This document shows, piece after piece, positions 7,152 to 13,406 of a stretch of 14,896 nucleotides of DNA (position 1 is its first letter; the number at the start of each line of letters is the position of its first letter). The notes beneath the pieces are model-generated. The model had not been told where the DNA came from. It did no database searches and saw only the letters and a list, made by a program, of their open reading frames with translations. This DNA is from Bacilli bacterium (GTDB lineage: Bacteria > Bacillota_I > Bacilli_A > Haloplasmatales > Haloplasmataceae): the NCBI GenBank assembly GCA_012513195.1, contig JAAZCR010000026.1, positions 1 to 14,896 on the forward strand. Reading direction: 5' to 3'. Position numbers and translations under genes: made by a program.

Positions 7152-8024
7152 GTGTCCTTTACACTTGAATTCTTTAAACAAAAGAATTGTCAGATTCATC
7201 TTGATGATGTAGTAACTTTCTTCCATAATGAACCTTACTTTTTTGTAAAACCCCTCGATGATGATTTACTTCAATTTGTCTATCAAAATCCTAAAACGAA
7301 TGTGCTATTTTCAATTACCTATAATGAACGTAACGACCTAAATGTAGATATTCCTGAAGACCCCGAGTGGGAGTATTGTTACACCACCTTTAATTTAAGT
7401 TACATACGACCAACCTATTATGCTGAAGAGTCACTTAAAATCGTAACGAAATTTATACGTCATTTTAACCTTGCCATTTATAATCCTCAAGAAGAACCTT
7501 TCATAGTTAAGGAATATTCCTATGAAGAATTACTTGCATCCTATGTCCAAAATAATAAGATTATAACTACTGAGTTCAATAAAAAATTCCAAGTATTAAC
7601 CATTGATAAAACCAAAGTTGATTACTTTTATAACTACACTACAAAAAAGGATGACATTGACGTAGAAGAAGATATTGCATTACCCGATATTAGTTTTATT
7701 AAAGATAAAGACAATAATGTTTACACGATTTTCCCTTGGCCAAATATGATAAAAACTATCATGCCCATTACCGATTATGTCTTAATCGAAAGAACTTATA
7801 AAGGGATACTCTTTTTCAAAAAAACCGTTGTAAGAATTGTCCCCTTTATCGAAGTACTTGATACTTTTAGAGATTATCTTGATGAGTGCTTAGGTGAAGT
7901 TCCTTATTATATCTTTGATACTATAAATGAAACTACAAAAGCGTTATACTATGAACTAAGTCAGAATAATTTCGATGATTATGATGTCATTGGAACAGAT
8001 GATTTCGTTGATTTTGAATTATAG
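7152..8024 (+). CDS. Acidic cytosolic protein of unknown function
   Basis: I do not recognise this 290-residue protein. It has no signal peptide, membrane segment, cysteine motif or nucleotide-binding motif that I can see. It is rich in Asp, Glu, Phe and Tyr, with acidic clusters at KPLDDDLL, DIPEDPEWEY, KKDDIDVEEDIALPD and a very acidic C-terminus (FDDYDVIGTDDFVDFEL). The spacing of aromatic residues suggests beta strands, and the last third (about 205-265) looks like a compact alpha/beta segment with IMPITDYVLIERTYKGILFF. I start it at the GTG 7152 (SFTLEFF follows) because AGGAGGTG (7138-7145) lies six bases upstream; the GTG at 7143 overlaps that site. It is a monocistronic gene ending at a hairpin shared with the convergent operon. 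Confidence 0.8.
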   Translation: MSFTLEFFKQKNCQIHLDDVVTFFHNEPYFFVKPLDDDLLQFVYQNPKTNVLFSITYNERNDLNVDIPEDPEWEYCYTTFNLSYIRPTYYAEESLKIVTKFIRHFNLAIYNPQEEPFIVKEYSYEELLASYVQNNKIITTEFNKKFQVLTIDKTKVDYFYNYTTKKDDIDVEEDIALPDISFIKDKDNNVYTIFPWPNMIKTIMPITDYVLIERTYKGILFFKKTVVRIVPFIEVLDTFRDYLDECLGEVPYYIFDTINETTKALYYELSQNNFDDYDVIGTDDFVDFEL

Positions 8025-8035
8025 TCAACAATTTA

Positions 8036-8070
8036 AAACCCCCTATAGTGTTTTATCCAATAGGGGGTTT
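8036..8070. terminator. Bidirectional terminator between the acidic protein gene and the XRE operon
   Basis: An 11-base perfect stem, AAACCCCCTAT (8036-8046) and ATAGGGGGTTT (8060-8070), has a 13-base loop. The five G-C pairs are unusual in this AT-rich DNA. The T tails are TTTGTG rightward and TTTTAAATT leftward, so it best serves the leftward operon but lies between two converging units. Confidence 0.85.
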
Positions 8071-8088
8071 GTGTTCTATTGTGTGGAA

Positions 8089-8289
8089 TTAGTTTTCCTC
8101 TTTAGGCCAGAATAAATCATCTAATGTTTTATCTAAGGCTTTACAAATTTTAATACATAATTTTAACGTTGGATTATAATTTCCGCTTTCAATCAATCCT
8201 ATGGTTTGGCGTGTTACACCCACAATTATCCCCAAATCTTCTTGTGATAATGATTTTTCGAGTCGCGCCTTTTTTAACTCAATATTCAT
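8089..8289 (-). CDS. Small XRE-family helix-turn-helix regulator
   Basis: This 66-residue protein is essentially one Cro/C1-type DNA-binding domain. It begins MNIELKKARLEKSLSQEDLG, continues with the recognition region VGVTRQTIGLIESGNYNPTL (about residues 23-42) and ends KALDKTLDDLFWPKEEN. Such stand-alone XRE regulators commonly sit next to small membrane protein genes and control them. Here it is last in an operon behind two multi-pass membrane proteins, 21 bases after the preceding stop, with AAGGGTGA as ribosome-binding site. Autoregulation through the promoter upstream of 9806 is inferred. No inverted operator is obvious there. Confidence 0.9.
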   Translation of the reverse strand: MNIELKKARLEKSLSQEDLGIIVGVTRQTIGLIESGNYNPTLKLCIKICKALDKTLDDLFWPKEEN

Positions 8290-8310
8290 ATTTTCACCCT
8301 TCCCCTATAA

Positions 8311-8967
8311 CTAAGTAAATAATAATAGCACCCCTAAAACAATCAGGATGAGATTACTTATCATGGTCGTTTTCCGACCTGTAGCGATTAGCTTACTATT
8401 AGCATAATCCGTCTTACGGTCTAATGTGTGAGATAACACAATGAGAATCACAATGATATATGGATAAAAGGCATTATATAGGAGTAATAATGCCTGTTGA
8501 GAAAGGATAGTTGGGTTACTTAACCACAATAAGTAGTACGTTAATACTCCATATCCTATATAAATTACGTAGGGCAATGATTTGTGACGATAATGCAGGA
8601 TATAGTAGGTTCGTCTACTAGTTTGACAATAGTACCTTTTAGTGCTATATCTTAGCGCTATGTACAATCCGATAACTATTAGTAGATAAATCAAAGGATT
8701 AAAAAATTGAAGTGCGAATAAACCAGTTAACAACACAATTAACTGTTTTAGTAATAAAGATGATGGGAAAACATCATCTTTAATAACTGAGTTTAATACG
8801 AGAACTATAAGAATTATTTCACCGAATATTATAAAACTTATTAGGATGATAATAAAGATATCTAGATTAAATGTCTCAGTGACAATTAAATTATATAATA
8901 AACAAAAGGTTAAAAAGTAATATGCTAGGACGGTATGAAGTTTGATGTTCTTTAAGATACGCTTCAC
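8311..8967 (-). CDS. Multi-pass membrane protein of unknown function (218 aa)
   Basis: I do not recognise a family. About six or seven hydrophobic segments fill most of the 218 residues (roughly 12-33, 34-58, 71-108, 134-150, 160-180 and 199-217). A basic loop with Arg, Lys and Tyr (RYSTKRYYCQTSRRTYYILHYRHK, about 106-129) separates the halves. There is no Walker motif or catalytic signature. The start is a GTG whose bases overlap the TGA of the upstream gene by four, which indicates tight translational coupling with the 280-residue membrane protein. With the XRE gene behind it, the three form one unit of unknown purpose, possibly a membrane complex or an envelope stress module. Confidence 0.8.
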   Translation of the reverse strand: MKRILKNIKLHTVLAYYFLTFCLLYNLIVTETFNLDIFIIILISFIIFGEIILIVLVLNSVIKDDVFPSSLLLKQLIVLLTGLFALQFFNPLIYLLIVIGLYIALRYSTKRYYCQTSRRTYYILHYRHKSLPYVIYIGYGVLTYYLLWLSNPTILSQQALLLLYNAFYPYIIVILIVLSHTLDRKTDYANSKLIATGRKTTMISNLILIVLGVLLLFT

Positions 8968-9806
8968 TTCTTATTTACTTCCTTCTTTTCATTCTTAAAA
9001 AAGATATCAAATGCTTGGACGATAATGGCGGTAATCAAAAATGGTTGGAGGATTTCTAGGAAATTAACTGTGATTTTCTTATGGAACATGTAATCACCAA
9101 CACCTGGTAAAAACAAGAATAAGATACAGGCTGAAAAGATACCTATCGCTAAACGAATTAAGATATCTAGTTTAGTTCTAGCAGTTAAAACTAATACTAT
9201 TCTCGGTAGATACGTACATATAACTCCTAACAAAATCGAAAAGATAAACACATAAATAATATAACTATACTTCGCTTCAATTAGAATCTCTTTCAAGGGA
9301 TACATGATTAATAAGTTAACAACTCCTAACAAAATCCCAAACCTAGTTACCATTTTAAGACCAAAAAAGAAACTAATACTTAATATTACTAGCAAAGATA
9401 TAATGGGGATAAATTGTTGGTAATACAAGTCTAACACATACATAAAATAGGATAATAATGATAACCCCACCACAAAGATGAAATAGATTTTGATTTCGCC
9501 TTCATTATATACTTCACGAGCTTTCTTAATTTCTTTAATTAAACTTGAATCAGGTAAGTCTTCCGCTAATTTTTCTAAAGAATGTTTATATGTACTCTCG
9601 TCAAGGCTTATTAAGAGAGCTTTTGTATATTCATTAACTTCTTGTTCAAGTTCTTTTTCCGTTAATTGTTTATTATTAAGAAAGCTTAAATTGCCCAACT
9701 CTTGCGTTGTATGGTAATTAATAATGTCATCAAGACGTTTCTCTAATTCTATTTTATTAAACTTCAATAAAAAAATATCCTTCCGATGTTTCTTAACTGT
9801 CAGCAC
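8964..9806 (-). CDS. Membrane protein with N-terminal cytosolic helical domain (280 aa)
   Basis: I do not recognise a family. The first 90 or so residues are hydrophilic and charged, rich in Leu, Glu and Lys, and look helical (KIELEKRLDDIINYH, LTEKELEQEVNEYTKALL). About six membrane segments follow, including IKIYFIFVVGLSLLSYFMYVL, FIPIISLLVILSISFFFGL and YVFIFSILLGVICTYL, and the protein ends in a lysine-rich tail. The layout recalls proteins with a small cytosolic helical sensor before a membrane bundle, but no motif secures this. The start is placed at the GTG 9806, six bases after GGAGG; the frame could extend 18 codons further upstream, but that would lack a binding site and would run over the promoter. 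It is first of three genes, overlapping the next by four bases. Confidence 0.78.
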   Translation of the reverse strand: MLTVKKHRKDIFLLKFNKIELEKRLDDIINYHTTQELGNLSFLNNKQLTEKELEQEVNEYTKALLISLDESTYKHSLEKLAEDLPDSSLIKEIKKAREVYNEGEIKIYFIFVVGLSLLSYFMYVLDLYYQQFIPIISLLVILSISFFFGLKMVTRFGILLGVVNLLIMYPLKEILIEAKYSYIIYVFIFSILLGVICTYLPRIVLVLTARTKLDILIRLAIGIFSACILFLFLPGVGDYMFHKKITVNFLEILQPFLITAIIVQAFDIFFKNEKKEVNKK

Positions 9807-9831
9807 GATAACCCTCCTTCTGTCACTTTTT

Positions 9832-9860
9832 ATTGTACATGATTTTGATAATCTCGACAA
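9832..9860 (-). promoter_or_regulatory. Promoter of the membrane protein/XRE operon
   Basis: On the minus strand there is a -35 TTGTCG (9855-9860), a 17-base spacer and a -10 TACAAT (9832-9837). It leaves about 20 bases of leader before the GTG at 9806, which includes AAGGAGGG. Confidence 0.65.
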
Positions 9861-9915
9861 TTATTTATCCAAATATTATCATGATTTATACCTTTTTAAT
9901 GTTCGTTTAAGGTTA

Positions 9916-9931
9916 TTATAATATATTATAA
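9916..9931. repeat. Perfect 16-base AT palindrome with a TATAAT on each strand
   Basis: TTATAATATATTATAA is its own reverse complement and carries a -10 hexamer in both directions (9917-9922 rightward, 9925-9930 leftward). The matching -35 candidates are weak (TTTTAA at 9894-9899 rightward). It may be a promoter for the structured region to its right or only an AT-rich flexible site. Confidence 0.4.
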
Positions 9932-9933
9932 AC

Positions 9934-9966
9934 GCAAAAAACTAGAAAAATTTTTCCGTTTTTTGC
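9934..9966. repeat. Composite inverted repeat (stem of 9 plus 6 bases)
   Basis: The outer arms GCAAAAAAC (9934-9942) and GTTTTTTGC (9958-9966) enclose an inner palindrome GAAAAATTTTTC (9945-9956). The total stem is long but mostly A-T, and no clear T tail follows on either strand. It would fold in RNA of either strand. Confidence 0.5.
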
Positions 9967-9997
9967 ATAAAAAGGATAAAGTAGACTCATAATATAA

Positions 9998-10136
9998 CTG
10001 CAACGGAAAGTTGCGACAATTTCATAATGAATCCCCCCTATTCTTCTATCATACTTCTCCTCTCCCTTTCACATATACTTTCTTAAGTGACATCATCGTC
10101 ACATGAACGACCATCGCAAGATGGTCACTTTTTTTT
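9998..10136 (+). ncRNA. Candidate structured leader or small RNA ending in a strong terminator
   Basis: No recognised RNA family is visible, but the plus strand has several paired elements: GCAAC/GTTGC with a GGAAA loop (10000-10014), GTGAC/GTCAC with an ATCATC loop (10087-10102) and the terminator hairpin at 10109-10126. Between the first two is a G-free, C/T-rich tract (10030-10086). AAGTGAC (10085-10091) can also pair with GTCACTT (10124-10130), which would break both the middle hairpin and the terminator, as an anti-terminator does. The 5' end is not known; the AT palindrome at 9916-9931 could supply a promoter. It ends 94 bases before the sulfatase start, so it is either an attenuating leader of that gene or a separate RNA. 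Confidence 0.4.
10109..10136 (+). terminator. Strong rightward intrinsic terminator with GCAA tetraloop
   Basis: A 7-base perfect stem GACCATC/GATGGTC with a GNRA-type GCAA loop is followed after AC by eight T residues (10129-10136). No protein gene on this strand ends nearby; the next upstream rightward gene ends at 8024. This implies that a noncoding transcript terminates here. Confidence 0.8.
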
Positions 10137-10171
10137 ATTCTTTATATTTATCATAAGAATGATTTTAATGC

Positions 10172-10199
10172 TTTAAATAAAGAGAAAACCTGTTAAAAT
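10172..10199 (+). promoter_or_regulatory. Sulfatase promoter with extended -10
   Basis: TTTAAA (10172-10177) is a weak -35, followed by a 16-base spacer and TAAAAT (10194-10199) preceded by TG-T, an extended -10. It lies 31 bases before the GTG start. Confidence 0.55.
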
Positions 10200-10230
10200 T
10201 AAAATAAATAAAGGTTATGGAGGTAAAACG

Positions 10231-11601
10231 GTGAAACCGAATATTATTCTCATCTGTATTGATGATCTAGGTTGGCGTGATCTTGGTTGTTATGGAAGTA
10301 CATTTTATGAAACACCGAATCTCGATAAATTGGCCAGTGAAAGTGTCGTCTTTTCGAACGCTTATGCCACCTCACCTGTTTGCTCCCCCAGTCGTGCTAG
10401 CATCTTAACAGGTAAATATCCCGTACGTATCGGTATCACCAATTATATCGGTGCACAGGAAGAACGGGGAAAAGTGATTGGCGCTACTAATGGTGATTAT
10501 TTATCACTTTCAGAATGTAGTTTGGCTAAAGCCTTAAAGGAAGGTGGCTATAATACTTATCATGTTGGTAAGTGGCATCTAGGCAGTGAGGACTATTGGC
10601 CATTACATCATGGTTTTGATATCAATATTGGTGGATGTGATTATGGCAGACCCGTTCACGGTTACTTTAGTCCTTATTATATTCCGACCCTTCCTGATGG
10701 ACCAGAAGGAGAATATTTAACTGATCGTTTAACAGATGAAGCGATAAAGTTGATTAAAGATAATAAAGATAACCCTTTCTTTTTAAATCTCTGGCATTAT
10801 ACCGTCCACACCCCTCTACAGGCGAAACAAGAGGATATCGATTATTTCACGCGAAAACGCAAAGTATTAAACTTAGATGAACAAGAAGAGTTCATCGAGT
10901 GCGGTTATTATCCTGTTGATCATATGAAACACCTTGTCTTAAAAAAACGCATCATCCAAGGTGATCCCATCTATGCAGCGATGATTTATAATCTCGATTG
11001 GAACATTGGTCGATTAATAGATGCGCTTAAAGAAACAGGACAATACGATAATACTCTGATTATCTTTACAAGCGATAATGGGGGATTAGTAAGTGAAAAG
11101 GTATGTCCCACAAGCAATATGCCGTTACGCGATGGTAAGGGCTGGATGTATGAAGGTGGTTTACGCGTCCCGCTCTTCTTTAAACTACCTAAACCTAATG
11201 GTAACCTTAAAATGTGTCATACTCCGGTAATTCTCACCGATTTATATCCTACCATTTTAGAAGTTGCAGCACTTCCTTTACGACCACACCAACATTGTGA
11301 TGGTGTAAGTATCGTTCCTTTATTTACGGATATTCCGATTGAACGGGATGCCTTATTCTTTCACTACCCCCATTATGGGAATCAAGGAGGAACACCTTTT
11401 AGTGCGATTAGAGTAAATAATTATAAACTTATTCATTTTTATGAAGATAATCATCAAGAATTATATAACTTAGCGAAGGATATTAGTGAAAATGATAATA
11501 TCATCAATAAAGAAGTAATTATCGCCAAAGACTTAGCTAACCGTTTAAACGAATGGATTAAAGAAACAAAGGCACAAATACCCCATCCATTACAACCCTA
11601 A
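10231..11601 (+). CDS. Sulfatase (Cys-type, formylglycine-dependent), no signal peptide
   Basis: This is a 456-residue alkaline-phosphatase-fold sulfatase that hydrolyses a sulfate ester. The signature CSPSRASILTG is present with Cys51, which must be converted to formylglycine. Metal- and sulfate-binding residues typical of the family are Asp11/Asp12 (CIDDLG), Lys114 and His116 (GKWHLG), His193 (TVHTPLQ) and Asp282/Asn283 (TSDNGG). The C-terminal region has HYPHYGNQGGTPFSAIR and YKLIHFYEDNHQELYNL, as in arylsulfatase A-like exolytic enzymes on sulfated glycans; the exact substrate is unknown. There is no signal peptide, so it should act in the cytosol on imported sulfated sugars. The GTG start has GGAGG seven bases upstream. 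No maturase, transporter or glycosidase is nearby. Confidence 0.94.
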   Translation: MKPNIILICIDDLGWRDLGCYGSTFYETPNLDKLASESVVFSNAYATSPVCSPSRASILTGKYPVRIGITNYIGAQEERGKVIGATNGDYLSLSECSLAKALKEGGYNTYHVGKWHLGSEDYWPLHHGFDINIGGCDYGRPVHGYFSPYYIPTLPDGPEGEYLTDRLTDEAIKLIKDNKDNPFFLNLWHYTVHTPLQAKQEDIDYFTRKRKVLNLDEQEEFIECGYYPVDHMKHLVLKKRIIQGDPIYAAMIYNLDWNIGRLIDALKETGQYDNTLIIFTSDNGGLVSEKVCPTSNMPLRDGKGWMYEGGLRVPLFFKLPKPNGNLKMCHTPVILTDLYPTILEVAALPLRPHQHCDGVSIVPLFTDIPIERDALFFHYPHYGNQGGTPFSAIRVNNYKLIHFYEDNHQELYNLAKDISENDNIINKEVIIAKDLANRLNEWIKETKAQIPHPLQP

Positions 11602-11605
11602 CAAA

Positions 11606-11637
11606 AAATCCTTCTCGTTTATGTACGAGAAGGATTT
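11606..11637. terminator. Bidirectional terminator between the sulfatase gene and ffh
   Basis: A 13-base perfect stem, AAATCCTTCTCGT (11606-11618) and ACGAGAAGGATTT (11625-11637), has a 6-base loop. The leftward tail is TTTTTT and serves the ftsY-ylxM-ffh operon; the rightward tail ATAATTTTTA serves the sulfatase gene. Confidence 0.92.
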
Positions 11638-11644
11638 ATAATTT

Positions 11645-13060
11645 TTAGAACCAAGGTGCTCTTCTACCTTTGTTTTTACCTTTACCTTTAGAATAACTTA
11701 CTGGAGTAGATGGTTGCCCACCTGGACGATTTAAGTTATTCATCATTCGTTCCATTTCTTTTGGTGACATGTTCATCATCTTGCGCCTCATCTGACGCAT
11801 TTCTTCAAACTGTTTCGTTAAGCGATTAACTTCCGAAATATCCCGGCCAGAACCGCGGGCAATTCGTTGTTTACGGCTCGCATTTATGATATCAGGATTA
11901 TGCCGTTCTTCTTCAGTCATAGAATTTATGATTGCCACGATATGGTTAAACTGATTTTCATCGATTTCAATATTCTTTAACTGACTGCCTAAGCCAGGAA
12001 TAAGACTGAGTAATCCTTTGATACTACCTAATCTCCGGATTTGTTTAATTTGTTTTAAGAAGTCATTATAATCGAAAGTCGCATTCTTAAACTTCTTCGC
12101 CATGAGTTCGGCTTCTTCTTCGTTAATCGCATCTTGGGCCTTTTCTAAGAGGGTTAAGACATCACCCATACCTAAGATGCGGCTAGCCATCCGTTCAGGA
12201 TGGAACACTTCTAGTTGATCAAGTTTTTCACCTAAACCCATGAACTTGATAGGCACACCGGTCACTCTTCTAATCGAAAGGGCAGCTCCACCACGGGTAT
12301 CGCCATCGAGCTTCGTTAAGATTACCCCCGTGACATTTAACTGTTCATGGAAACTTTGACTAACATTAACCGCATCTTGCCCCGTCATCGCGTCAACCGT
12401 TAAGAGGATTTCATCTGGTTGGGCGATTTCTTTTAATCTTCTTAATTCTGCCATTAGTTCTTCATTAACATGGAACCGTCCGGCGGTGTCGATGATTACT
12501 AAATCATGCTTATTCTCTTTCGCATAATCAATAGCTTTTTTAACGATTTCTTCGGGTGTGTAATTTGTCCCCATTTCAAATGTAGGGATACTTAGTTGCT
12601 TACCAATCGTCACTAATTGGTCAATCGCAGCGGGACGATAAACGTCAGCAGCAACTAACAAAGGATTCTTATTATACTTTCTGCGACAATAAAGGGCGAG
12701 TTTACCAGCGTGGGTAGTTTTACCTGTACCGTTTAACCCCACTAACATGAAAATGGTTGTACCTTGAGGTTTAAAGCGCAAACCCTCCGCTTCATCACCC
12801 ATTACGCGTTTTAATTCTTCAAATACGATTTTGACAACTTGTTGCCCTGGTGTGATGGATTTTAACACCCGTTCACCTAATGCTTTGGCTTTTACTTCAT
12901 TGGTAAAATCTTTTACGACTTTATAGTTAACGTCCGCTTCTAGTAGCGATAACCGTACTTCCCGCATCATCGTTTCGATATCAGTTTCGGTTAATGTACC
13001 ACGGCCAGTAACTTTTCGCAAGGCTTGTTGGAGACGATCCGATAAACTATCAAATGCCAT
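11645..13060 (-). CDS. ffh: Signal recognition particle protein Ffh (SRP54)
   Basis: Ffh binds signal peptides and 4.5S/SRP RNA and delivers ribosomes to the membrane through FtsY. The 471 residues contain the N domain (1-100), the G domain with P-loop GLNGTGKTTH (108-117), VAADVYRPAA (137-146), DTAGR (191-195) and TKLDG (249-253), and the M domain from about 300, with the SRP-RNA-binding helix-turn-helix around SRKQRIARGSGRDISEVNRL (395-414) and Met-rich helices that line the signal-peptide groove. The P-loop differs from the usual GLQGSGKTTT at three positions. The tail is Lys/Gly-rich. The ATG has AAGGAG seven bases upstream. It is the last gene of the operon, 14 bases after ylxM. Confidence 0.97.
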   Translation of the reverse strand: MAFDSLSDRLQQALRKVTGRGTLTETDIETMMREVRLSLLEADVNYKVVKDFTNEVKAKALGERVLKSITPGQQVVKIVFEELKRVMGDEAEGLRFKPQGTTIFMLVGLNGTGKTTHAGKLALYCRRKYNKNPLLVAADVYRPAAIDQLVTIGKQLSIPTFEMGTNYTPEEIVKKAIDYAKENKHDLVIIDTAGRFHVNEELMAELRRLKEIAQPDEILLTVDAMTGQDAVNVSQSFHEQLNVTGVILTKLDGDTRGGAALSIRRVTGVPIKFMGLGEKLDQLEVFHPERMASRILGMGDVLTLLEKAQDAINEEEAELMAKKFKNATFDYNDFLKQIKQIRRLGSIKGLLSLIPGLGSQLKNIEIDENQFNHIVAIINSMTEEERHNPDIINASRKQRIARGSGRDISEVNRLTKQFEEMRQMRRKMMNMSPKEMERMMNNLNRPGGQPSTPVSYSKGKGKNKGRRAPWF

Positions 13061-13074
13061 GGTCTAACTCCTTT

Positions 13075-13398
13075 CTAATCGAGTTGCTCGAGTTCTTTTA
13101 AGTATATTTCTAGTTGTTCATCTTTAAATGTATCACGAATTCTTTGAATTAATTCTTTTCTTTTTTCAAATTTAGCGAGTAATTGTAGTTTATTTTCATA
13201 GGTTTCTAATAATTTAATCGCTTTTTGAATATTATCATATACCGCATTCCGACTTACTTGATAAATATTCGCAATTTCTTGTAAACTTAAATCTTCGCGA
13301 AAATAGAGTTGGAGTGTCTCTAACTGCTTATCGGTTAAAAGATTACCATAAAAGTCCAGTAAGAGATTAATCCTTAAGTTCTTTTCAAAATCATCCAT
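13075..13398 (-). CDS. ylxM: YlxM, SRP-associated helix-turn-helix protein (UPF0122)
   Basis: The 107-residue protein has the family pattern of a sigma-70 region-4-like helix-turn-helix (LTDKQLETLQLYFREDLSLQEIANIYQVSRNAVYDNIQKAI) followed by a charged C-terminal helical region. YlxM/P13-like proteins are encoded between or beside ftsY and ffh in Gram-positive bacteria and are linked to SRP function; the molecular role is only partly known. I place the start at the ATG 13398 (MDDFEKN), six bases after AGGG; a second ATG two codons upstream at 13404 (MVMDDF) overlaps that site and remains possible. The gene follows the ftsY stop immediately, so coupling is likely. Confidence 0.92.
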   Translation of the reverse strand: MDDFEKNLRINLLLDFYGNLLTDKQLETLQLYFREDLSLQEIANIYQVSRNAVYDNIQKAIKLLETYENKLQLLAKFEKRKELIQRIRDTFKDEQLEIYLKELEQLD

Positions 13399-13406
13399 AA
13401 CCATCC

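Noticed and set aside
9490..9921. Two plus-strand open frames (9490-9717 and 9724-9921)
   Set aside because: They lie opposite the 280-residue membrane protein gene and its promoter, lack ribosome-binding sites and have no recognisable features.
9934..9966. A/T inverted repeat read as a terminator or attachment site
   Set aside because: There is no T tail on either strand, no integrase or mobile gene nearby and no second copy in the window.
9998..10136. SRP RNA, tmRNA, 6S RNA or a known metal riboswitch in the intergenic region
   Set aside because: I see no SRP helix-8 motif, no tRNA-like ends or tag frame, no pairing of 5' and 3' ends, and no family signature that I know.
4638..11601. Recent horizontal transfer of the aldehyde dehydrogenase or sulfatase gene
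   Set aside because: By eye, codon use and AT content resemble the neighbours, and there are no flanking repeats, tRNA or transposase. A composition test was not possible.
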